From positions 38,892,922 through 38,956,921 of the forward strand of contig NC_054743.1 in the NCBI RefSeq assembly GCF_018143015.1: a stretch of 64,000 bases of DNA, read 5' to 3'. This document shows positions 33,431 to 44,960 of this stretch, piece by piece; position 1 is the stretch's first letter, and each line of letters starts with the position of its first letter. The notes under the pieces are model-generated. The model ran no database searches, had not been told where the DNA came from, and was given only the letters and a program-made list of their open reading frames with translations. The stretch comes from Lytechinus variegatus (Eukaryota; Echinodermata; Echinoidea; Temnopleuroida; Toxopneustidae). The translations under genes and the position numbers were made by a program.

Positions 33431-36400
33431 TCAAGATTTTTCTAACGGCTTTGCATACTTCTCAAGGAATGGCAAGAATCTTGGAAAGACATCATCAGAT
33501 GCATCTTTTCCGACGATGCAGTCGAGGTGTCCATAGTCAGGGACCATGAACCACTCATAGTCCTGGTCTGGGTTTGCTTCCTTGCACCGTTCATAGCTCT
33601 GCTTCGTGGTCTCTGGATCCCAACAATGGTTGTCCTGTCCGCTGAAGTACAAGATGGGAATGTCCAAGTGCTTCATCTGCTTCCGGTATGCTTCGGAGTT
33701 CAGCCTATCTGGACAATGGAAGTCTGGAAGGTACGGCTCTGCATCGTCTTCTATTCTGTCGAGGAAACCTTGGCGGGTGCAGTGAGCAAAGTGCTTGAAG
33801 ATATCAGAGTGGACGTAGCCATTCCATTCGTGCAGAGTGTCGTGTGTTGATGGGTTCATATTCTGATGAATCCAGAGGAGACTGTAAATGAACGTTATCC
33901 GATGGCACACGTCGCTATCACATTGCTCTCGACTCTCAGACGTGATATTTGAGATGCCATCAAAGACTCGGTTCATGAACTTCCGATGCCAGGCATCCTC
34001 TATGTCAGAGTAAGCGCTCATGCCCTTCACTCCGATGCATTGGAGAAACTTCGGAAGGCGTGCGTTCGCCTTGAGCTTATTGAATCTGCTGACAATAAAA
34101 CGGAAGCCGACTTGGGAAACAACCATGCTGCGGATTTTCCCAGTCAGGTGTCCACCAAGAAGAGAGGCATGCATTGTAGCCGATCCAGCGCAGTGAGCGA
34201 AGACTTGAATATTTGGTGCCCCAGTGACCTTCATCATAAAATCTACAGCTGGGGGAATGTCTTTATCTGCAGGATCACTGATGAAGCTCCCCTTTTTGTG
34301 CGCCTGAAGGGCTATTGAAAAGCGAATCTCAAGGCCCCAGACATCAAAGCCATGCTTTACCAAGAACTCGACGAGACTGACTTCTACTGTGTCTAGAGCA
34401 AAGATGCGATGTGTGACGCCAAGTCCGTGTAATAACAGAATAGGTCCTTTATCCCCACCTTTGTATCTAGTGAATACGAGTGGCGTGCCATCGGTAGCCA
34501 GGAAATGATATACTTGGGGAGTAATCCCGTTCAAATTCAATGGCCTTCGCTTCCGTGGCTCGGAATCGGGACTAAATGGAGAGCTCAAACCGTAAGGATC
34601 AAACACGCCATAGGAATCCACTAAAATGCCTGTGAAGAAACTTCCGAACTTCGCTTTCCATTTCATCCTCAACCTCTTCGAGCAGCAACAGGTCACCTCC
34701 AACGTGGACAATTGCTTCATGAAATCCGAGAACTTCATTTCAAGTTTTCCCTCACCGATCTCCTTCAGGCCTGGTTTGGGTCCTTCCGAGACCTTGATCG
34801 TAAGTGTCGTCGTATCGCTCATACCTATTTCCACCGCGGAGTCCTTGTGCACGGTCTTGACACCTTTGAAGACATAGAACTTGTCCCCGCCATGCAAATT
34901 CATGTCATATGTCATTTCCTTGGTCTCGACATGTTCATCGCTGTTCCGGAACAAGTGGAACACTCCGTTCGAGACTGTCAAGGGTTTATCGTGTAATGCC
35001 TTACACGTGACTGTGCCGTGGATAGCTGCCTTGTGTTCGGGATCCACTTCGAGCATGTGCTCGATGTCGTGACTCTCAATAGTCAGAGTGAATTCGGCAG
35101 GATACGGGAAACCATCGACGGTCAGGTCGCCGACCATGCGTTCAGTGAATTTCAATCCAGGTTTACACTCGCTCTTCGGTTTCTTCTCTGTACGGATCAA
35201 AACAAAAATAAACACTGTAATCGTTAGCACAACCATATATCAAAATATAACTTCGATGAACTGTGCATTCAGTCCAGGGCCCCATCTTACAAAGAGATAC
35301 GATTGATCCAATCAATCGCAACTCTATGGAAATCCATCAATGTCATAATTTTTTTCTTTCGGAAATTTGCTCAATGTCCTTTGAAAACAAATAGAAGCAT
35401 ACTGAATTGTCAAGAAAACAGTGAACATATTAATATACGTCATTTCTAGAAAACGTTTTGAACAAACATGCATTTTAGATGTTGATGTTGCTGGCTTTAC
35501 ATAGCTGCGATCAACTGGATCAATCGAAACTCTTTGTAAGATGGGCCCAGGTTTGTAGTCGTGTCTGGTTTATTTGATCTTTTCATGATAAAATATGTAA
35601 TCAACTGTTTTGCTTGATACAATAGGCCAGAGGAGATCAAGAAAAATCGAATCTTTATCAAATACATATGATAGTTTCATCTGCATTTTATAACAGGCTA
35701 TTAATCATGTTAATTGACAAGCCTGTGCATCGGGATAGCAGCCGGACTTAAATTCAAAATAAAAAAGTGAACATTTGTCAACTCTACAGAATGGATATGA
35801 ACGATTTTAAGAGTGTAGCCGGCTTTACATTAGTTGTATTCATCATTGTCATTATCTATTCTCAATTCCCATGAAATTTAAACAGTTACAAAACACATAT
35901 GCAAATGAATACGTAATACGCATACGCTGCGTTCGAAGAAAAATATCCGTATCCAATCCTCGTTAATCTTATTTGGGTATTAACATAATAGGGCTTTATT
36001 ATGTTCCACATTTATTTCAACCCAGTGGCGTACCAACGATTTTCCACAGGGGGGGGGGCAAAATCGTCCGCCAAAAAATTTGACAAGCAAAAAAAAAGGT
36101 CTTCAAGCTCGTCAGGGGGGCCTTAAAGGTCTTCAAGCTCGTCAGGGAGGCAAACAGGGTCTTTCAAGCTCGTCAGGGGGCAGGGAAACGTCATTTGCAT
36201 GGGTTGTGGCTCGTCAGGGGGAGGGGCAGACTGCCCCCTGTAGGTACGCTAGTGTTTCATTCCAAATTTTGAAGATTCGTCATGGATAGACGTACGGCCA
36301 CTTTAATACATTCAGCTGTTACGAAGTCGGATACAGATCATCGCCGATTGTGACTATGAAGTTTGTGAAATCAATTACACCTCGGCTATTATGATATATA

Positions 36401-39400
36401 CATTGTTTGTTTTTTTAACCCGATTTTACAGAACAAATAGAAGATGTTGCAGAAAGCAATAACAGAATCATTCTGTAAATTCATAAAACATGAATTTTTC
36501 TGCAATTTAACAGAACAGGTCTCTTTAAAAAGGGGAAAAGGGGGTTTAAATATTAAAGGAAATTTGTATGGTTCCATACACCCAAATATGCAATCTGGTA
36601 AGATTACAGGTGTTCTCGAGACTCTGCTGCAGGAACCTCTTTTATTTTAAGGATAAATTTTCTAACAGTGGAGGTGAGAACAGATAATGGCAGGTCAATC
36701 TTCCCAATACACAACTAACTTTGCACAACTATTATAATCAAGGAAAATAACCCCAATTTTATTGCAGGATCCCAATAAACTATACATTCTTTTAAAACCG
36801 AATACTTACTTAGAGGTTTACCGAATTCGTAGTTGATTGTCCAGCCATTACTCTCAGCAAGGAGACGCATGCATCTCTCTGCAACCATACTGATTGTCAG
36901 TGTGGGATTAACACCGAGACTACGGGGCATGACAGCGCCATCTACGACGAGAAGACCGGGATAGGTTTCAGCTGAATCTCCTTTAAAGACGTGTCCAGAA
37001 TGGTCAACCACACCTTAAAAAAGATTAATGATCCATAATAATATATTTTGACCATAAAATAATGAATTAGAGCTTCCTAGCTAGTTGAAATGAATTAGCT
37101 CACAGATAATATGCATAGAGAGAACAGTATTAGTTCAATAAAGACGTAATTCGAACTACATCAACTTTTTTCCTTATTGATTGAACAGCATTTTAGCGCT
37201 ATCAGTCACTCATTGATTGGAACCAGAAGGAAATTTCTTGAGCTTATTTTATTGTACAAATTGTCTTCAAAATAGATGTGAGTTCTCATTAATTCTACTT
37301 AAATTTCCTCTTTTCTGTTGTCTACATTTGAATTGAAAAAGGAGTTACAAGTAACAGGTTACCTTGTTTTCCGGATTCCGCCATGCAGCATCCGCCAAGA
37401 GGGTGTACGGTCACAACACCTCTGGTGCCTTTGAGCTTCGGAATAACACCACCCCAAGTAGGATTCGCTATGACCTCTCCTTTGAGAACTTTTGTTGCCG
37501 ATCTTGCTGCATCATAGATCTTCTGGAAATTTCGCTCCTCGCCTATATTTGGGAAGTCTATCCAGACCCGGCCATTGGCTGGGTCATGGCGCATCCGGCC
37601 TGTGCTCGAGTCGTGGCTCATAGAAAGAAACGCCAGAGTGTTCTTGAAAGCAGTACCGGTAATGGAATGAAGGAACTCTGTGAGTTCATTCTCACAAGGT
37701 GACATGTCTTCCCCTATCGAGGTCTTCATGAGCACCTTGTAGGGTAATTCCAGAAGAGACGGAGGTGTGCCGTCCTCCAGAACGAAGCCATCCTCGAGAG
37801 GCATGCCATTCAGATGTCTACGCATGTCCAAGAATCCCGTGATACAAGGTCCAGGCCCTTTCTTCGGCTTCTTTGCCATGTCTTCTAAGGCTATTCCGAC
37901 CGGGCGGATCTTCTCGGTGCCGTTGTAGCTGAAGTTGAGGGCGTCCCCGTTTGTGGTGAAACCTTCACCAAGTCTGGGTGAGAGGGACAAACCGTAGAAG
38001 GCTGACTGGAGCAGAATGTTGGTAGAACCAAGAGATCCTGCTCCAAGGATGACTGTCTCTGCGGATACTGTACGTTCCTCTTCGTTGAAGTCATCTTGAC
38101 CAAGAGGCACATAGTACACAAGCCATCTTCCAGATGACTCGTCTCTTCTGATCGACTTTACTTGAACCTAGTCACAAAAGGATTAAGAATTTAAAAAAAA
38201 TCTCAATTCATTTTAAACAGATGAAGTACGATAAAAAATGCAAAGAGAGGTGTTGAAAGTTTTCATATTCATATCGAAAAATAAAATCGATGCAGCAGCA
38301 ATCATCTGCCATAATGTTCACAAACCATGAACATGATGAATGACTTGACTTATAGTGGGCTTGCTGTCCTCTGTAACAGTAATATACAAGTTAGTACACA
38401 TTCAATGACTTGATTTAAAATTAATTTTTAAAAAATGTGATGGCTCTTGAATAAAATGTGTTGTGTCAAAACAAGAAAATCGGCAAAATATCAGAAAACA
38501 TACAGAAAATCGTAATACAATCTACCCCAAATCATTATTTTTATTAAAGGTGCAGACTCCCCCACCCCACACACACACATCCCATGGTTTCAGCTGTCAC
38601 GATGTTCTCACCTCTGTAAACATGTAAGCGCCATGGGCCTTTGCGTCGGGTAGGTAGTTCATGTTGAGTGTGTTCTTGGCACCAGTGTTACAACCGCTGC
38701 AACAGTTGCCGCAACCGACGCAAGCAGGTTGCGGCAACCCGATGTGGTTTTTCTTCGTCTTCTTGAAATTCACATAGAGCGGTAGCCTGTATGATTGGGA
38801 CACAACCGAGATCATGTCTAAATTATTATACAGAGCGATTTTCCCCCCTTCCCGAAGTCTTAGATTAACGATAGGGGGATATTTTCCATGACACGGAGAA
38901 TATAAAGGCGTGCTGTCACGGTCTCTTTGTGTATCCATGAAGTGTGGTATGAATAGGGGTCGGGTTGCTTGCTAATGGGTCAAAAGAGTCCACTAAGGCT
39001 ATAACATGACTTTTATCCTTTGTCATTGACGAACAAAGTGATTAATTGTTGCATTAACTGAACTTTAGGAATTATCTTTTAATTATCTATTAAATCAATC
39101 TTAAAGGAGAATGAAACCATTGGAACAAGATAGCTTGTGTGAAAACAGAAAAATCAAAGAAACAGATCAAAAAAAGTTTGAGAAAAATCGGACATAAAAT
39201 GAGAAAGTTATGAGCATTTGAATATTGCGATCACTATTGCTATGGAGATCGCAAATTGGCAATGCGACAAAGATTTGTGATGTCACTTGTGAACAGCTCT
39301 CCCCATTACTTTAGTATATATTTCACTTGAATTGCCTCTTTTATCATATCTATCCATAGATCATGTGTTCTTTCTACATGAGGGCATGTAATACATATAT

Positions 39401-40557
39401 TTTAAGAATACATCATGGATAAAGAGTTTGTATCATCATAAGAAAAAGCAAAAAGAAACATTTTGAGGGTATTTTAAAGTCCACCAAAGGGAAAGTTGTT
39501 CATCAGTGACATCACACATCCTTGTCGCATTGCCAATGGGAGGATCTCCATAGCATTAGTGATTACAATATTCAAATGCTCAAAACTTTCTCATTTGTCC
39601 AATTTTTCTCAAACTTTCTTTATTCTTATTCTTTGATTTTTCTGTTTCTACACAAGCCTATTTGTTCCAAAGGTTTCATTCCCCTTTAAGGGTTTGATTT
39701 TATTCTGTGATGTATAACCTTCATTCTATACTTCCTGAGCAAATATGCAGCTAAAGGAAGAGATAAACTATAGAAATACATTATTTCAATTTTCTATATC
39801 AATGAAACTAAACATTAAGAAACTAAAAGGTAGAACATGGTAGGATTACATATTCATTGCAAAATCTAAGTTTACTGAATGACCAATTCATAGCAATTCA
39901 AATTAACATGTCAGCCTTACGTACTTCTTGTAAATTTCTTTGGTTGCCAAGTCTTCGATGTCAGTGAGCAGCCCCTCCGCGATCTTCTTCATAGCTGCTT
40001 CCTTTGGGAGTGACGGGTGGCTATCAGGGTATTTCATTGGTCGAAGCATCGATACCACGTGATCTCGATCGGCGCCGTTTAGGTTGAGGACGTCATCGCG
40101 TAGGTTTTGCGGCCAGGCCTGAATAGATGAAAGATTAAATGAAAATTGAGAGTTTCAAATAGAAACATTGTGAATAATTATACAGTGTTCATATGGTTAA
40201 GGAAAATTTAAGCTACGACTTTTATACTACATGAATATCGCTTCACACAACAAACAAGGGAGAAAAAAAAACCACATAACGCAAATACCATCAGCAAACA
40301 AGCATAGAAACATACAAAAATTTGTCCAAACAGACACATGAATGATAGATACTGTTGTTCAACCTATACCTTGTCTTCGAACACTTCAGGGTCGGCATCC
40401 AGGCCGACATTGGCGTTGATGAGTGATGTCCCACCAAGGCCACATCCCTGAACGACGGTCACCTCTGGTCCCATGATGATGTCGTACAGATCAGTCGGTT
40501 TACCTAGAGTGAGGGGAAAACACACTAAAGAGTAAGATGGGTATCTATAAGATAAGC

Positions 40558-40648
<91 letters not shown>

Positions 40649-42452
40649 ATTGTGAAATAAATGATAGTTAAGGTAAATCTTAATAAAAAAAATCATCATT
40701 TTATCGCTAAATAAATCTTTAAGCCTATTGAAACGCCAAAACAACTCCGAGTGCTTTTCCGCTTTAGAATGAAACTCCTTATGATATCTGTTTTTTAGAC
40801 GTATATCATATTCTATCATATTATATCATATTGTATTATGTTATAATATAATATTATATGATATGATATTATATTTCATATTATGTTATATTATATCATA
40901 TCATATTATATTATATTATAGGGCCTATATGCAATACCTTCCTGCTTATTATTTTTCAAACTATTTTATTTGTTATAAGAACTTTTTTCATCTTGTATCA
41001 TCTACTATTCAATTCTAACATCGCAAGAAGAAATATGCATCAAAATATTGTTCGCATAATCTATTGATATAATAATATTTTTAATGTCAATGCATTAATT
41101 GGGATGGATAGACAGAAATAAGCTATACAAACTAATCGAAAATTGACAAGTTTCATTCCACCCGATAAAAGAAAGGATTCATGGGAAATCCTAGTTTCAT
41201 TAGTATTATTATTCTAAACTAGGTTATGACAACCAGAAAATCCACAAAAAGAATACAATTGTATAGAATGCAACCTTGTGGTAACATGGATAGTTTACCA
41301 ACAACGATTCATCCAAAGAAATCTTTTATTGTTCATTCTCTTTTTTGTTAACCGTCACGTATTCAGTTCGCGTGACACTGCCAGACAATTACTGACGTGG
41401 CTGGTTATTTTAAGCACTCTACGATAGTTGATATTTGATCGTTGGGTATCCATTGATCGAGAAAAGCAACAGCAAAAAATATTTCAAAAGGAATCAAACG
41501 TGCGGAAAGACAGGCATGAATAAATGGCAGATAATACTTTCTTTAAATGGGTGCTCATTACACACTGTAATATAGGATACATAACAATTTATGTGACTGA
41601 GAATATTTAATAGGTCTATTATAAGTCATTCTGTACACGTGCCGCTTGTATCAATCATCCGAGTGTGTTCCAAACACTCTTTCTTTTGATCTCTCTTTCA
41701 TTGTTCTCCACAGAGACGACGCCGACACAACGATACATTTATCGCCAACTGTTTTAGAATATCATTGTACACCGAATATTTCCCTCTTTTTCCTGCATAT
41801 GTTTCAAAATATTTTGTCTTATTTGCAGATGTGGGGGGGGGGGGCAGGGGCCCGGTGAACGATTTTTTTTTATACAGGGGGTGCTGATGTAAATTTGAAA
41901 AAAAAAGGTTTTACTACATAATGTGATTATTTGGTTACATTTTTCCAGTTTTACACATCTTCCAGGACACCCGGGGTGCTGCCCAAAGACCTCATACTAT
42001 GCAGAATGATACACGCAGTACCCCAAAGGAAATTTAGGGGGGTGCTTCAACACCCCCAGAACCCCCTCTACCCAGGGCCATAAGGGGGTGGTTAAAGCTG
42101 AAATCAGTTCCCATTTGTCAATAAAATTATGAGTAATTCATTTCATATATCATTAAAAATCTAGATGGAAAATTTCATCACGTTTCATTGGCAACTTACC
42201 AGTTTCTAATATCCCACTATCTTTCTGAGTAATCTGCGTATTTTTCGCTGCTTCCACCAGTGTTTCGGGAAAGTCCCCTGGCCACCATTCTTTGCCCCTT
42301 TCCAAGACGCACACAGTCTTGCCCGCTCGGGCGCAACGGCTAGCTGCAATAGACCCACCATATCCGGATCCGATCACGATGACGTCATAATGGGGCTGGA
42401 GTTGACTAAGCAGAGAGGAAAGTTTGTATCCGGTGTAATCTGTACCGAATTC
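33431..42452 (-). CDS. Cholesterol-oxidase-like GMC oxidoreductase fused to an alpha/beta hydrolase (eight exons assembled)
   Basis: Exons, 5' to 3': 42452-42200, 40503-40370, 40118-39925, 38786-38612, 38167-37363, 37013-36810, 35187-33431. That is seven firm exons; an eighth (start exon) is tentative at 56235-56264. All junctions are GT/AG and all phases agree, giving 1,173 residues from the first firm exon, which lacks an ATG. The oxidase part has a Rossmann FAD motif (about 23-52, GSGYGG), GGTSLIN (108-114), a cysteine cluster (216, 219, 222, 223, 226) before GAKNT, and the GMC C-terminal pattern HPLGGC (His507) and GVNPTLTI (Asn556), matching the His/Asn pair of cholesterol oxidases. A beta-rich linker (about 596-735) follows. 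The hydrolase has HG (842-843), AHCAGS with Cys921 at the nucleophile elbow, Asp1107 and His1142. The substrate is probably a sterol or lipid alcohol or ester; this is inferred. The same fusion is known in bacteria, so ancient transfer is possible. Confidence 0.88.
35275..35550. mobile_element. MITE with GGGCCCATCTTACAAAGAG ends, in the last intron
   Basis: The left end GGGCCCCATCTTACAAAGAG and the inverse of the right end GGGCCCATCTTACAAAGAG pair, and both continue with CGATTGATCCA. Length is about 276 bases. It lies in the intron between the exons ending 36810 and beginning 35187 of the oxidase-hydrolase gene, close to the acceptor. A related half-copy is at about 63795-63850. Confidence 0.85.
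36023..36254. mobile_element. Short element with CAGTGGCGTACC ends and an internal minisatellite
   Basis: The left end is CAGTGGCGTACCAACG and the right end, read inversely, CACTAGCGTACCTACAGGGG. Inside (about 36099-36225) are four tandem units of TCAAGCTCGTCAGGGGG type (the last shortened to GGCTCGTCAGGGGG). A similar end (CAGTGACGTACCGTGGG) is at about 48382. It lies in the last intron of the oxidase-hydrolase gene. Confidence 0.6.
36409..36670. mobile_element. MITE family M, copy 2
   Basis: Matches 47633-47909 in the same orientation and 11262-11715 in the opposite orientation. It shares GCAATTTAACAGAACAGG, CAATCTGGTAAGATTACAGG and CTCTGCTGCAGGAACCTC, and ends with TTTTCTAACAGTG. The left end is decayed. 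It lies in the last intron of the oxidase-hydrolase gene. Confidence 0.8.
39101..39689. mobile_element. MITE with long inverted repeats and TTAA target site, intronic
   Basis: TTAA flanks both ends. The left end AAGGAGAATGAAACCATTGG and the inverse of the right end AAGGGGAATGAAACCTTTGG continue as inverted repeats of roughly 200 bases. TTAA duplication is the mark of piggyBac and Kolobok transposases. It is 589 bases long with no frame, and lies in the intron between the exons starting 38786 and ending 39925. Confidence 0.85.
40562..40645. repeat. (AT)n microsatellite, about 41 units, near an intron 3' end
   Basis: An uninterrupted AT tract in the intron of the oxidase-hydrolase gene, about 59 to 142 bases upstream of the acceptor at 40504. 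The open frame through it, with alternating Ile and Tyr, is an artefact. Confidence 0.95.
41835..42090. repeat. Interspersed repeat, related to 3325-3555
   Basis: See the shared blocks at 3325-3555. Here it begins with a G-run and GGGCCCGGTGAACG and ends GGGGGTGCTTCAACACCCCC. It lies in the intron after the first firm exon of the oxidase-hydrolase gene. Confidence 0.6.
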
Positions 42453-43210
42453 CTGTATGGAAAATAGAAATGAAAGGGTGGAAGTAAAAGAGCGGGACAG
42501 TAAGTGGTAAAGAAGAAGAAACATTACTTCTCCATTATATAGAAAGCGGAGGATGACAGACGGTTTGTAAAACAGTATCCTCTATTGGCGCCTTTAAAGT
42601 TCAAGTTTATTTTCATTTCCATCATTAATTTTACATCGTAAACAAATACAAATCAAACATCACAAGTAAATAACAACACATTTGTAGAGTAGCTTGTTTG
42701 CAAATGTTTTGAAATTCTGAAACGTAATAAAAACAAATTTATCATACATTTATCAAATCGCGAACACAACCGGTGTTTTTTAATTATTATTTGATTTCTC
42801 ATTGTGCATTCAGTTTTGATGAAATTCAATGTGTTATTCACGTACAAATCAACCTCTCTTCTTAGTCTGCAGGCACAGACGCTGATTGAAACTTAGATCG
42901 ACAAGTGTGTCTCCACGCAAAGACTAGCACATACAAAATTTGCTGTTTCTTTTCAGTACATAAGACATGAGTAGGCTGCACATTCAGACCATTAACTCGA
43001 GTGAAGGGTTTGCACAGCAGACTACTCTCTTCTTGGGAAAGGGGATTCGACTTAACTTTTAATAAAGAGAACAGTGCCGTAGATCGTGAGAAATGTTAAT
43101 ATTTATGTGATATCAGTTTAAGAAGCCTTTATCAAAACAGTGTCCAAATCAGTGAAATTTGTTGTAAGACTGTGGAATATCATAAAATAACATTATATCC
43201 GCATAATTTG
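42453..43210. other. Presumed first intron or 5' region of the oxidase-hydrolase gene
   Basis: AT-rich; no start exon is visible directly upstream of the first firm exon. Nothing else recognised. Confidence 0.4.
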
Positions 43211-44960
43211 TACCCTTTTCATAAACCCAATTATGCGGCTAATAGCAGCAGAATTTGGTCGTAAAATCGGAGGAGGACCTGAGTTATCCGCATTATTTTG
43301 ATGCTGCAATTATCCGCATAATAGCAGCATCGGGACCAGATTTTGACTTTATTTTTCATAAACCCATCCTCCAATTAGCCGCCTAAGAGTAATGCGGAAC
43401 GCATTTCCAAATAATCCGGATAATTGCCATGGTGCGGTAACAAGGCCACCCTTTTCAGGTTAAACTTCGTAATTCCGAAGGTTCTTTATTCCGAAGGTTC
43501 GTAACTCCGAAACACGTAAATTGCCTATACCTCGATGTTCGTTAATCCGAAAACGAAAAAGGGTTCGTTAATCTGATCATTTGTGGCGTTATTCCGAAAA
43601 CGAAATACGTTCGTTGTTCCGAAGGTTCGATAATCCGAAAACGAAATAAGGTTCGTTGTTCCGTAGGTTCGTTAATCCGAAAACGAAATAAGGTTCGTTG
43701 TTCCGAAGGTTCGTTAATCCGAAAACAAAATAGGGTTCGTTATTCCAAAGGTTCGTTAGTCCGAAAACGAAATAAGGTTCGTTAATCCGAATATTAAATA
43801 AGGTTCGTATTTCCGAAAATGAAATTAATTCATTTTGGTAACAAGAACGGTGCTGTTCTTGCAAGATAACAGGATACGATGCAATGATGATAATGTGTGT
43901 CTTGTGGCCAGGGTGACCAGACGTCCCGTATTTCCCGGGATTGTCCCGTATTTTGCTTGTTTGTCCCGGCGTCCCGACAAGCCCTTCCCGGGACGCCTAA
44001 TTGTCCCGTATTTCAGAATATTGAACAAAATGTATTTAAAAGTGACGAATTTTCATCAAAATAACCAACAGATGACGAAGCAGAGACAACAATAGTAATC
44101 GATAAATAAACTTTTGCAAGTTCTGCGGTGATTTTCTTGCTAACCCAATACATCGCAAACGAACTGGCCTCCTGCCATCGTGTGGCAGGCTACGAGCTAG
44201 GCATGTAGGGTCGGAGCAAAAAATCAACTTTAAAGCTTATGGGTGAAAATTTTTTGCCCCCCCCCCCATTGGCGAAAGTTGGATCCGCCGGGGGGGGGGG
44301 TAGCAGGGGGCACTTGTACCCCTAAAGAAATAACAGGGAAATGCTATTTTTCAAAAATAGGAAATTCCTTTTTTTCAAAATAAATACTTTAATTAAAGTA
44401 TACATTTTAGATTAATTTTCAGGAGCTCTTATTAAAAATGACATCCCCTCCAATACAAATCCTATGATCTAGAGGTTATGATTGTCATGTTGAGGTCACA
44501 AGGTCACCCTTTTCAAACACAACCCCATCGGAGGGGTGTGTGCAGTTGCCATGACAATTATCCGCCTTTTTCAGGTCGGGCGCTCGTAAAAAAATAGTGC
44601 GGATTATTTTCGGAGTTAGTGAATGCAACTTTTATTGAATTATCCGCATTACTGTTAGGCGGATAATATTGGAGGATGGGTTTGTGAAAGTTTCATCAAA
44701 AGCCGTATAAAAAGCGACAAAGACAAAGCGTAGAGTGCCTTTTTATCATTAGATACCGAGAGTTTTGTTTATATAATATGTTCAACGAAGTTTTGTTTAA
44801 ATAAAAAAAGAACAGTTTTTTTTAATTTTGTTAAAAAATAGATGCAAAGTAAATCATCCCAGTCTACACCTAAGTAGGATTTTGTGAATGCAATTTTTAT
44901 TGAATTATCCGCATTACCCTTATAGGCGGATAATTGGAGGATGGGTTTATGAAAGGGGTA
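43211..44960. mobile_element. Composite DNA element with TACCCTTTTCATAAACCCA ends
   Basis: The left end TACCCTTTTCATAAACCCA and the right end, read inversely TACCCCTTTCATAAACCCA, are inverted copies. Subterminal blocks built on ATTATCCGCAT and GGCGGATAAT recur on both sides (43275-43440, 44560-44690 and 44895-44945). Inside lie a minisatellite (43470-43820), a segment starting CAGGGTGACCAGACGTCCCG (43909) that may be part of a hAT-like element, and a G-run repeat at about 44250-44320. No transposase was found. Confidence 0.6.
43470..43820. repeat. Minisatellite of about 42 bases built on CCGAA/TTCG motifs
   Basis: Units of GGTTCGTTAATCCGAAAACG plus AAATAAGGTTCGTTGTTCCG repeat about four times at high similarity, with looser flanking copies. 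Each unit contains the short inverted pair TTCG..CGAA. Because the unit length is a multiple of three, the minus strand has a repeating open frame (EPYFVFGLTNL), which is a by-product. Confidence 0.85.

Noticed and set aside
35188-35236. An N-terminal membrane anchor ([15 protein letters not shown]) for the hydrolase exon, which would make it a separate gene
   Set aside because: These codons are the polypyrimidine tract and acceptor of the intron. The phase of the upstream oxidase exon fits the acceptor at 35188, so the hydrophobic run is a by-product. A true alternative start would need transcript evidence.
40519-40819. N-terminal extension with an Ile-Tyr run on the oxidase frame
   Set aside because: It reads through the (AT)n tract and lies upstream of a consensus acceptor at 40504.
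43589-43864. Repetitive protein EPYFVFGLTNL
   Set aside because: A translation of the minisatellite, with no start context or splice signals.
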